Positions 8,173 through 15,414 of a stretch of 64,000 bases of DNA are shown here, piece by piece. Made by a program: the position numbers and the translations under genes. The stretch's first letter is position 1, and the number at the start of each line of letters is the position of its first letter. A model generated the notes under the pieces. It was given only the letters and a program-made list of their open reading frames with translations, was not told where the DNA came from and did no database searches. The DNA is from Bacillota bacterium (GTDB lineage Bacteria; Bacillota; Clostridia; Ch29): contig JABVCK010000001.1 in assembly GCA_013540605.1 (NCBI GenBank), forward strand, positions 1-64,000. Direction: 5' to 3'.

Positions 8173-9408
8173 ATGTCTGGTCAGCCGTGGAAATCCGATA
8201 AGTGGTTTACCAGCCCGTGGAATTTCCAGGAGGAAGTGGTTCGGGATATAAGCTTCGCTGATAAGATTAAACTGCATGATGTTACCCTTCGGGATGGAGA
8301 GCAGCAGGCAGGAGTTGCTTTTAACAGGGACCAAAAGGTTGCAATAGCTGAGAAGCTGGCAGAACTGGGTGTTCACAGGATAGAAGCAGGAATGCCTGCG
8401 GTTTCAAAACAGGATGAGGAAGCTATCCGGGAGATAGTCAAGAGAGACCTGGGTCCGGAAATATTCGCGTTTTCCAGATGCATGAAAGAGGATGTGAAAA
8501 GAGCGGCCGATACGGGCGTTAAGGGTATTGTAGTGGAAATTCCCTCCAGCGAACATATCATTCAAAATGCATACAGATGGCCCCTTGAGAAAGCCATAGA
8601 TCTATCGATTGAAGCTACCCAATACGCAAAAGAACTTGGGCTGTATACCGTCTTTTTCCCTATAGACATGAGCCGTTCAGATATGAAGTGGGTTCTGGAC
8701 CTTGTTGAGCGGGTTGCCAACGAAGGGCATATGGATGCGCTGGCTGTTGTGGATACCCTTGGTGGATTAAACCCCCATGCAATACCTTATCTGATCAGGA
8801 AAACGAAGGAAAGGATACAGAAACCGATAGAGGCACATTTCCATGACGACTTTGGTATAGGCGCGGCAAATACGATAATGGCCCTTGCATCCGGGGCGGA
8901 AGTTGCCCACACAACCGTTACAGCGATGGGGGAAAGGGCAGGGAATTCGCCCTATGAGGAAGTCGCATTGGCGTTGCTGACAATGTACGGCAAAGATATT
9001 GGGCTTAAGTATGAAAAAATGTACGAAGTTTCGAAATTTGTGAGGGAAATTGCACACCTTCAGATAAGGCTCAACAGACCGATAGTAGGTGAGATGGTTT
9101 TCAATATTGAATCCGGAATAATAGCGGACTGGTATAAAAACTGCGGCAATGAAGCGCCGTTGGAACTATCCCCCTATACTACAGATCTTGTAGGACAGAA
9201 ACCCACAAGGGTGGTTCTGGGTAAAAACAGCGGGATGCCTTCCATAGAGATTTGGCTTGATGAAATCGGACTATCCGGGATTGATAACGACCGGAAGGCG
9301 GAGATCCTTGCCAGGGTAAAGGAGAGGGCCTTAATAAAAGGCTGGCTGCTGGATGAAGACGAGTTTAAGGACATTGTTCATAAAGTTACAGGAATTGATG
9401 CCGAATAG
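8173..9408 (+). CDS. DRE-TIM metallolyase family protein (HMG-CoA lyase / homocitrate synthase-like)
   Basis: A 411-residue protein of the pyruvate-carboxylase-like/HMGL superfamily. The DRE catalytic motif reads LHDVTLRDGEQQAG near residue 35, and the divalent-metal H-x-H motif reads EAHFHDDFGIGAANT. The length and the LGKNSG segment near the C-terminus are shared with homocitrate and isopropylmalate synthases. It could therefore be an acyl-CoA/2-oxoacid synthase or an aldolase/lyase. The start is ATG 8173 after GAAAGGAGAG; an in-frame TTG at 8143 is less likely. It follows the amidohydrolase by 39 bp in the FadR-controlled operon. The reaction is not resolved by sequence. Confidence 0.75.
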   Translation: MSGQPWKSDKWFTSPWNFQEEVVRDISFADKIKLHDVTLRDGEQQAGVAFNRDQKVAIAEKLAELGVHRIEAGMPAVSKQDEEAIREIVKRDLGPEIFAFSRCMKEDVKRAADTGVKGIVVEIPSSEHIIQNAYRWPLEKAIDLSIEATQYAKELGLYTVFFPIDMSRSDMKWVLDLVERVANEGHMDALAVVDTLGGLNPHAIPYLIRKTKERIQKPIEAHFHDDFGIGAANTIMALASGAEVAHTTVTAMGERAGNSPYEEVALALLTMYGKDIGLKYEKMYEVSKFVREIAHLQIRLNRPIVGEMVFNIESGIIADWYKNCGNEAPLELSPYTTDLVGQKPTRVVLGKNSGMPSIEIWLDEIGLSGIDNDRKAEILARVKERALIKGWLLDEDEFKDIVHKVTGIDAE

Positions 9409-9451
9409 ATTGATAAATATCCTTAATATTAAGCAGAAGGATGTGCGAATC

Positions 9452-10153
9452 ATGTTTACCCCTGTTAAAAGCAAAAAGATGTACGTTCTTGCGGCAGACC
9501 AGATAAAGGGACTCATAGAGGAAGGCAGGCTGAAGGCCGGGGAGCAGCTGCCGTCGGAAAGAGACCTGGCTATCCAACTCGGGGTAAGCCGTTCTACCGT
9601 AAGAGAAGCAATGACCGCTTTGGAGATACAGGGTTTGATAGAGGTCCGTTCAGGACTGGGTACCTTTATCTGTGAACAACCGGATAAAGGAAGTCCGGTC
9701 CTCGTATTGGATGATATTGATGAGGGAACCAGTCCTTTTGAAGTCTTTGAAGCACGGATGATCATTGAGCCGGTTCTTGCACGTTTGGCTGCACAGCGGG
9801 CAACCAAGGAAGTTCTGGATGACATGAGAAGGAATGTTGATGCGTGCGAAATGATCAATGATTTTGACTATGAAGCATTTGAAAGGCTGGATGAGGAGTT
9901 TCACCTGATTATTGCCAGGGCGGCAAACAACGAGGCGCTGTATAAATTTGAAGAGAGCATCAACAGCAAGAGGATGGGCAGATTGTGGGGCAGTCTCAAG
10001 CTAAAGAGTTTGCAGAAGGAGGGAAGGATTAAAAAGTATAAGAACGAGCACAGAGAAATATTAGAGACAATAACTGAGAGAAATCAGGGGAAAGCAGAGC
10101 ATCTGGTGAGAATGCACCTGAAGGATATAAAGAGGCATATTTTTGGGGACTAA
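9452..10153 (+). CDS. GntR-family (FadR/FCD) transcriptional regulator 2
   Basis: A 233-residue paralogue of the regulator at 494. The winged helix reads PSERDLAIQLGVSRSTVREA and is followed by LIEVRSGLGTFI. The FCD domain has matching ligand residues: Asp/His in LDEEFHLIIARAA, His in NEHREIL and His in RMHLKDI. The start is ATG 9452, which aligns with the first regulator. It is only 43 bp after the lyase gene and so may be the last gene of the AOR1 operon as well as a local regulator of AOR2, 170 bp downstream. Two similar regulators flanking one pathway suggest cross-talk or response to substrate and product. Confidence 0.9.
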   Translation: MFTPVKSKKMYVLAADQIKGLIEEGRLKAGEQLPSERDLAIQLGVSRSTVREAMTALEIQGLIEVRSGLGTFICEQPDKGSPVLVLDDIDEGTSPFEVFEARMIIEPVLARLAAQRATKEVLDDMRRNVDACEMINDFDYEAFERLDEEFHLIIARAANNEALYKFEESINSKRMGRLWGSLKLKSLQKEGRIKKYKNEHREILETITERNQGKAEHLVRMHLKDIKRHIFGD

Positions 10154-10192
10154 CCGGAGTGTTCTCATCGTATTGCGTAACTCATTCTTGAA

Positions 10193-10228
10193 ATCACCTG
10201 TGGGTATATTGCCTGTCCCACAGGTGAT
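10193..10228 (+). promoter_or_regulatory. Strong 12-bp stem-loop in the leader of AOR2
   Basis: ATCACCTGTGGG (10193-10204) pairs perfectly with CCCACAGGTGAT (10217-10228) around a 12-nt loop. It is followed by a C-rich strand that can form a short second stem with GCGGGC near 10240. There is no U-tract, so it is not a classical terminator. A structured leader about 100 nt ahead of a pterin-enzyme gene could be an attenuator or metabolite sensor; I could not match it to the Moco RNA consensus by eye. Confidence 0.5.
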
Positions 10229-10324
10229 GCCCCCCTTTATGCGGGCACTGTAGTCTCCAAAACTTGAAAACCTGCAAACGCAGATGGTCCAGTACGTAGT
10301 CTTTTGTGATAGGAGGAAATTGCA

Positions 10325-12034
10325 ATGTATAGGATTATTCGAATTGATTTGAACGAAAAAAGAGTTCAATCAGAGGTTTGTAAACCCGAGTTGGATGTAA
10401 TCGGAGGCAGGGCTTTGATTAGCAAAATTATGCTTGAGGAGATAGAACCTACCTGCGACCCCCTGGGACCCAGGAACAAATTAATATTTGCGGCCGGGGT
10501 TCTTGCAGGGACAACCGTTTCCTGTGTAAACCGCATATCAATAGGCGGAAAAAGTCCGCTGACCGGCACAATAAAGGAAAGCAATGCAGGCGGAACCACA
10601 GCGTACAAAATGGGTAGGCTGGGCATAAGAGCCCTGGTATTCGAAGGCATTCCAAGGGATGATAAATTGTATATACTGTATGTGTCGGAAGAGAAAACCG
10701 AATTGATAGAAGCAGATGGACTAGAGGGCATGGGAGTTTATGACAGTGCAAAGGAGTTGAGGAGACGTTTCGGAGATAAGGTTGGGATTGCCCTTATCGG
10801 TCCGGCAGGCGAGAAGATGCGTTTAGCTTCAGGCATAGCTAATACTGATAACGAGGGTATACCTTCCAGGTATTCGGCAAGGGGCGGACTTGGCGCTGTT
10901 ATGGGCTCCAAAAAAATCAAGGCTGTAGTGATTGATGATCGTAATGCCAAAGGGCCGTTCATTGCTAATGAAGAACAGTTTAGAAAAGTTAGGGATACAA
11001 TTTCGGATATTATCATTAACAATGAGCAAATTGCAAACTCATATACAAAATTCGGTACTGCGAACCTGGTTAACCTGACCAACAGTATGGGCGCCCTGCC
11101 GACCCGGAATTTCAGTACAGGAAGCTTTGAGGGAGCAGAGGAAATCAACGGTCAGAAATTGTATGACCTTATAACAGAACGGAAGGGAGAGGGCAAACCC
11201 AGCCATGCATGCATGCCGGGATGCCTTATTCGCTGTTCGAATGTGTTTCCCGGTGAAGACGGCAAGACAATAGTATCGCCCATTGAGTATGAAACGATAG
11301 GATTGCTTGGCTCCAACTGTGGGATTGCCTGCCTTGATACCATAGGAAGACTGAACTACCTGTGCAACGATATCGGGCTTGATACGATAGAAATCGGTGG
11401 AGCAATAGGAGTAGCGATGGAAGCAGGAGTGATAAGCTTTGGCGATGGAGAAGGGGCTGTAAACCTGTTAGAGGAAGTGAAAAAGGATACGTACCTTGGA
11501 AAGCTCATCGCTTCAGGAGCCACATTGACAGGAAAGGTCCTTGGGGTAAACCGTATTCCCGCTACCAAGGGACAGACGCTGGCAGCATATGACCCGCGCG
11601 CTATTAAAGGCCTTGGGGTTACTTATGCAACATCAACAATGGGTGGCGACCATACTGCCGGGCAAACTCTGAGGGCTCCGGTAGACCACAGAAAACCGGA
11701 AGGACAGGTGGAAGCGTCGAAAAATGCTCAAATATCCAATGCAATACATGACTGCATTGGGACTTGCTTCTTTGTTGGCGGAGCTATTAAAGGAGACCTT
11801 CAGTTGTTGGGAGATTTGATCGGGAGCATGACCGGAAAGCCATGCCGCGTTGAAGATATGAAGGAACTGGCGAAGGCAACGCTGTTGAGAGAAAAACAAT
11901 TCAATACGCGAGCCGGTTTTAACGAAGGCGATGATATGCTTCCTGAATTCTTCTATTATGAGGAAAACCCTGCAACCGGAACCGTATTTGATGTGGACAG
12001 GGAGGAAATGAAGCTGGTTCATAAATTTGAGTAA
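10325..12034 (+). CDS. Aldehyde:ferredoxin oxidoreductase family protein 2
   Basis: A 569-residue member of the AOR family, about 40 residues shorter than AOR1 and AOR3. Pterin-domain motifs include DVIGGRALISKIML and GKSPLTGTIKESNAGG. EYETIGLLGSNCGIA matches the family signature. Its first cluster-ligand motif is CMPGCLIRC, a C-x3-C-x3-C spacing rather than the C-x2-C-x3-C of the other two. A late Cys pair occurs in DCIGTC. No dedicated ferredoxin gene follows. Its neighbours are instead a tautomerase, a C_GCAxxG_C_C protein and a MoaD-like carrier, so it may act on a different, perhaps aromatic or oxo-acid-linked, substrate. Start: ATG after GATAGGAGGAAATTGCA. Confidence 0.9.
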   Translation: MYRIIRIDLNEKRVQSEVCKPELDVIGGRALISKIMLEEIEPTCDPLGPRNKLIFAAGVLAGTTVSCVNRISIGGKSPLTGTIKESNAGGTTAYKMGRLGIRALVFEGIPRDDKLYILYVSEEKTELIEADGLEGMGVYDSAKELRRRFGDKVGIALIGPAGEKMRLASGIANTDNEGIPSRYSARGGLGAVMGSKKIKAVVIDDRNAKGPFIANEEQFRKVRDTISDIIINNEQIANSYTKFGTANLVNLTNSMGALPTRNFSTGSFEGAEEINGQKLYDLITERKGEGKPSHACMPGCLIRCSNVFPGEDGKTIVSPIEYETIGLLGSNCGIACLDTIGRLNYLCNDIGLDTIEIGGAIGVAMEAGVISFGDGEGAVNLLEEVKKDTYLGKLIASGATLTGKVLGVNRIPATKGQTLAAYDPRAIKGLGVTYATSTMGGDHTAGQTLRAPVDHRKPEGQVEASKNAQISNAIHDCIGTCFFVGGAIKGDLQLLGDLIGSMTGKPCRVEDMKELAKATLLREKQFNTRAGFNEGDDMLPEFFYYEENPATGTVFDVDREEMKLVHKFE

Positions 12035-12105
12035 AGAGCTTGTGCAGGTTTTCCGGCATGGAACCGGGATTATGTTAAATAATGCAGTAAAGGAGGTGAC
12101 TGAGA

Positions 12106-12297
12106 GTGCCGATTATTCACATAAATATGACCGAGGGCAGGACGGAAGAACAGAAGCAAAAAATTGCCGAAGGTATTACGGATGTTATGGTTAAGGAAGC
12201 AAAGGTCAAGGAAGAGGCGGTAAGAATAATATTCAACGATTTAAAAGGTGAGAACCTGGCCATAGGCAAGAAGCTGTTCAAGGATTTGAACAAATAG
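12106..12297 (+). CDS. 4-oxalocrotonate tautomerase family protein
   Basis: A 63-residue protein that, after removal of the initiator, begins with the catalytic Pro-1 of the tautomerase superfamily (PIIHINMTEGRTEEQKQKI). The size equals the canonical 62-residue hexameric 4-OT subunits. Arg-11 is conserved in EGRTEEQ, and a second Arg is present in VRIIFND. It starts at a GTG after AAAGGAGGTGACTGAGA. It follows AOR2 by 71 bp and probably isomerises an enol or unsaturated acid intermediate of that pathway. Confidence 0.87.
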   Translation: MPIIHINMTEGRTEEQKQKIAEGITDVMVKEAKVKEEAVRIIFNDLKGENLAIGKKLFKDLNK

Positions 12298-12357
12298 CAG
12301 GATAGGGTTTTGCAGCAAAGAATAAATCATTGGATTAACAAGGGGTATATAAGGCTG

Positions 12358-12411
12358 GGGTAATGCCACATCCATATGAGCGAGGAGTTTTCAAGGGAGG
12401 TGGTATTACCC
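12358..12411 (+). promoter_or_regulatory. Long-stem hairpin upstream of the C_GCAxxG_C_C gene
   Basis: GGGTAATGCCAC (12358-12369) pairs with GTGGTATTACCC (12400-12411), giving 12 pairs of which one is G-U, around a 30-nt loop. It lies in the spacer between the tautomerase and the next gene. No U-tract follows, so an RNA-processing or regulatory role is likelier than termination. Confidence 0.4.
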
Positions 12412-12442
12412 TATTTAATAGTAAGATTGGAGGCGTTCCAAT

Positions 12443-12907
12443 ATGGATGCTTTGCTTGCGGAAGCGGCAAAAAAATGTGAGGAATACAGACTCATGAGAT
12501 ACCACTGTTCAGAATCCAGCATACGTGCCCTATCGGAAGTATTTGATATTGACCTGTCCGAAGAACTGCTGCGAGTGTCCAGCGGTTTTCGGGGTGGAGG
12601 CGGCGGATACCGCGAACGCTGTGGTATTGTTGAAACCGGGATCATGCTGATTTCACTCAGGTACGGCAGAATAAGCCCTGGAGATAGTGCCGATGAATAC
12701 AGCTATCTGATAAGGGTTCTTCACGAAAGGTTTTTAGCTGAACTGGGAAGCTATACATGCCGGGTTTTAAGGCCATTTTCACAGCGCATAGCACCGGATA
12801 ATAGCGGCTCATTCGTATACCGGGAAGGGGTAAAAATCGTTGCAAGGCTATTGCTGGAAGCAGACGGTTTAATATCGGATATACCTGAAGAAGAAAGGAA
12901 CAAGTAG
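12443..12907 (+). CDS. C_GCAxxG_C_C family redox protein
   Basis: A 154-residue protein of the C_GCAxxG_C_C family (putative redox-active proteins with spaced cysteines). Expected landmarks appear in order: Cys in RYHCSESSIRAL, the Gly-rich stretch FRGGGGGYRERCG, and Cys in GSYTCRVL. The biochemical function of the family is not firmly known; members often occur near oxidoreductase or metal genes in anaerobes. The start ATG follows TTGGAGGCG. It sits between the tautomerase and the MoaD-like carrier of the AOR2 cluster. Confidence 0.65.
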   Translation: MDALLAEAAKKCEEYRLMRYHCSESSIRALSEVFDIDLSEELLRVSSGFRGGGGGYRERCGIVETGIMLISLRYGRISPGDSADEYSYLIRVLHERFLAELGSYTCRVLRPFSQRIAPDNSGSFVYREGVKIVARLLLEADGLISDIPEEERNK

Positions 12908-12995
12908 TCGCCGGTGAAGGAAAAGGGTATAATAGAAGTGCATAGATGGATCGTGCAGAGACAAAAGCTAATAAACAGGCAGGTGAGAGATAGAG

Positions 12996-13271
12996 TTGAA
13001 GATAGTGAATATTAAGCTGTATGTACCGGAAGCCAGCAATTTTGCGAATAAGAGCTTGAAATTTGAAGTTGAGGATACGGCGGACTTTGAACGCAAACTG
13101 GTAGGCTTTTTCGTCAGCAATGATTTAAAACAGCTCTTGTACCCTGATACCGGTAAGATAAAGGATATTTATTCATACGTTCACGATGAAAAAGTCTACA
13201 CAAACATTAACGATATTCAGCTGAAGGACTATAATGAAATAACTATGTTTGCATACATTCTCGGGGGCTAA
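12996..13271 (+). CDS. MoaD/ThiS-like sulfur-carrier protein (AOR2 cluster)
   Basis: A 91-residue ubiquitin-fold protein that ends in the diglycine FAYILGG, the terminus thiocarboxylated in MoaD- and ThiS-type sulfur carriers. The N-terminal strand MKIVNIKLYVPE and the final hydrophobic strand fit the beta-grasp fold. The start is a TTG at 12996, after GCAGGTGAGAGA. MoaD homologues beside AOR genes are usually taken to supply dithiolene sulfur for tungstopterin. No MoaE, MoeB or MoaA gene is nearby, so its activating enzyme must be elsewhere. Confidence 0.8.
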   Translation: MKIVNIKLYVPEASNFANKSLKFEVEDTADFERKLVGFFVSNDLKQLLYPDTGKIKDIYSYVHDEKVYTNINDIQLKDYNEITMFAYILGG

Positions 13272-13326
13272 GAATTACGTAAAATATGTGTCCCCTGACA
13301 TTAATTCAAACAGGAGGAATGGAGCT

Positions 13327-14262
13327 ATGGAAGGAAAGAACATATGCGTTGTAGGTATTGGAGGGCTTGGGGGGTATTTTGGAGCAAAGCTTGCCAAGGC
13401 GTTTGAGCAGTCGCCTGATATGAATGTAAGCTTTGTAGCGAGAGGAAATCATCTTAAAGCGATTCAGGAAGACGGCCTTACCCTGATGTCCCCGGAGTTT
13501 GGTGTTGTAAACTGCAAGCCGGCAATGGCAACAGACAAGTTCAAAGATCTTCCGAAGACCGATTTGTTTATCCTTGCGGTTAAGGGCTATGACCTTGAGG
13601 AAACGGCAGTGAATCTCAGGGATGTTGTGAAAGAGGATACAGTAGTTATTCCTTTGCTTAATGGAGTGGATATATACGACAGGCTCAAAAGCATAATAAA
13701 GGAAGGGATTATTCTGCCTGCATGCGTATATATCACCGCATATATTGAAGGGCCGGGGATTACAAAGCATGAGGGGAATCCGGGCAGGATTGTGTTCGGA
13801 AGGGACAAACAAAGACCGGATTTTGTTCCGGAAGCTGTAATTGACATTTTCAACAAGGCTAATATAAACAACGTTTGGAGAGATGATATTGAGAGTGAGA
13901 TCTGGGAAAAGTTTATTTTTATCGCTAGTTTTGCTCTGGTCACTGCTCATTATAACAAGCCTATGGGTGATGTTCTGAACGATAAGACCATGAGGGAAGA
14001 GGCGGTAGCAATAATGAATGAAATCTCCGGCTTAACGAAAAAGAAGGGCATAGCCATTCCTGAAGGAATCGTAGATATCACATTGAGAAAAGCAGCTGCC
14101 TTTCCCTATGATACTCAGTCTTCACTGCAAAGGGATATTAACCTCAAGAAAGCAAAGAACGAGCTGGACGCCATAGGGGGAGTCATAGTAAGACAGGGGA
14201 AAGAGCTGGGGCTCAGCACTCCGGTTACGGAGAGGCTGTACAGCAGTTTGAAGAATATGTAG
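13327..14262 (+). CDS. Ketopantoate reductase / ApbA-PanE-like 2-oxoacid reductase
   Basis: A 311-residue NAD(P)-dependent oxidoreductase of the ApbA/PanE fold. The Rossmann motif GIGGLGGYFGAKL is near residue 9. The inter-domain segment NGVDIYDRLKSII corresponds to the family NGV substrate loop, and the C-terminal helical domain contains DTQSSLQRDI, equal to the family S-S-x-x-x-D signature. True PanE belongs to pantothenate synthesis, but no pan gene is near. The position at the end of the AOR2 cluster suggests a catabolic 2-oxo or 3-oxo acid reductase. ATG 13327 after CAGGAGGAATGGAG is preferred to the far-upstream in-frame start at 13249. Confidence 0.82.
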   Translation: MEGKNICVVGIGGLGGYFGAKLAKAFEQSPDMNVSFVARGNHLKAIQEDGLTLMSPEFGVVNCKPAMATDKFKDLPKTDLFILAVKGYDLEETAVNLRDVVKEDTVVIPLLNGVDIYDRLKSIIKEGIILPACVYITAYIEGPGITKHEGNPGRIVFGRDKQRPDFVPEAVIDIFNKANINNVWRDDIESEIWEKFIFIASFALVTAHYNKPMGDVLNDKTMREEAVAIMNEISGLTKKKGIAIPEGIVDITLRKAAAFPYDTQSSLQRDINLKKAKNELDAIGGVIVRQGKELGLSTPVTERLYSSLKNM

Positions 14263-14289
14263 ATTTGGTGCTATGCTGTCCTGCATTGC

Positions 14290-15096
14290 ATGGGAACCAT
14301 CAAAGAGATAAAAAGAAGGCCGAAGAATATTTCAAATGTTACTATAGATGATATTTTGCAGTTTGTTCAGGAAGTAGATATTTAGGACATAGCTTTTTTA
14401 CTGGATGGAGTAAGGGTGAACCTAAAGGCATCGGAAATGGGAGAAAAGGAGAGGGCAGGCTTAGGCACGGGTGCTTTTTATTGGGAATTGATTAGAGATG
14501 GCGTCCTCAGTGATGACATTATCAATAATATAAAGCGCAGGGTTGGAGCTGCTGCTGATGCAAGGATGGCAGGAATCGATGTTCCGGTATTCGGATGTTT
14601 TGGGAGCGGCAATCATGGGATAACCTTATTTATTACAATGGGAATGATGGGAAGGCATCTCAAGGTTGATAGAGAACAGCTTGCCAGGGCTTTAGCTGTT
14701 TCACTTCTGGTTGTTGGAATCATCAAAACCAGAACGGGCATACTTACTCCCCACTGTGGGTGCTCCGTTGCAGCCGGAACGGATGCGGCAGCAGGCATTG
14801 TATATATGCTGGGTGGAAGCAGCAGTCAAATTAGGAATGCGGTACATCTGATGATGGCAAACTTGACAGGGATGATTTACGATGGTGCCAAATACGGCTG
14901 TTCACTTAAGATGGTAACCGCCGCCGGTACTGCCGTAGAAAGCGCCTACCTGGCTATAAAGGGTGCTGATGTGCCTGGCAATAACGGAGTTGTTGGGTAC
15001 ACCTTAGAGAAATCCATGGATAATCTTAGAGTCATTACTGAAAAAGGAATGGGAAACGTTGATATGGCGGTATTGAATATTTTATTAGACGTTTGA
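14290..15096 (+). pseudogene. Decayed L-cysteine desulfidase / UPF0597-family gene
   Basis: The reading frame from 14386 to 15096 encodes the C-terminal half of an L-cysteine desulfidase or serine-dehydratase-alpha-like (UPF0597) protein. It has FGCFGSGNHGIT and TPHCGCSVAAGTDAAAG, including cluster-type cysteines. Immediately upstream, in the same frame, are VTIDDILQFVQEVDI, then a TAG at 14383-14385, then DIAFLLDGVRVNLKASEMG, which continues the family sequence. So one in-frame stop interrupts the gene. The N-terminal half of the usual roughly 430-residue protein is also missing. A fragment starting near 14416 might still be translated but should be inactive. Confidence 0.75.
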
Positions 15097-15162
15097 TTTT
15101 GAACGCAAACACTATCGGCATTTGAAGAAACATTGTAATGGGAAAATAAGGGATACACGTTA

Positions 15163-15206
15163 ATCAAAAGGGGACACGCCTTTTCAAAGGAGTGCCCCCT
15201 TTCCTT
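15163..15206. repeat. REP-like GGGGACA palindrome, family B
   Basis: TTAATCAAAAGGGGACACGCC is followed by a partly complementary GGAGTGCCCCCTTT. Related palindromes occur near 24634, 35760, 37910, 41654, 44890, 45944 and 58112. It overlaps the junction between the decayed desulfidase and the protease-gene relic. Confidence 0.6.
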
Positions 15207-15263
15207 TACTGTAACTCCCTTATAGGTCACACTGATTTCCCACAGAGGAACACATTGAACTGA
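15198..15263 (-). pseudogene. Short relic of a subtilase (AprX-like) gene
   Basis: Read on the minus strand this stretch gives ISVQCVPLWEISVTYKGVTV. It matches the segment SVQCVPLWENSVTGKGVTV of the intact subtilase at 24788-26080 almost residue for residue, and about 33 of 39 bases agree. Outside these roughly 22 codons the similarity stops. I read it as a shred of a second protease gene left by rearrangement next to a family B palindrome. Confidence 0.6.
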
Positions 15264-15292
15264 AATAATGTAATAATCGTATCATTTTTTCA

Positions 15293-15310
15293 TTGGTATA
15301 GTTTTTGCTA
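15293..15310 (+). promoter_or_regulatory. Sigma54 (-24/-12) promoter of the aminotransferase
   Basis: TTGGTATAGTTTTTGCTA contains GG at 15295-15296 and GC at 15307-15308 separated by exactly 10 bp, with the TTGC -12 element conserved. Start of transcription would be near 15319, shortly before an AAAGGAGG ribosome binding site. A sigma54 activator gene follows the aminotransferase. Confidence 0.7.
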
Positions 15311-15414
15311 AATAAATTATTAACAAGAAAGGAGGTATAAGTGTATGTTAAGGGACTCACCTGCCCGAAATAGTAACCGAACTGCCTGGGCCCAAATCCA
15401 AGGAGATTCTGAAG

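Noticed and set aside
10193-10320. Moco/Tuco riboswitch upstream of AOR2
   Set aside because: I could not match the conserved loops of the Moco RNA motif by eye; recorded only as a structured leader.
14463-14478. GGCACGGGTGCTTTTT as a sigma54 promoter
   Set aside because: It has no GC at the required 10-bp distance and lies inside coding sequence of the desulfidase relic.
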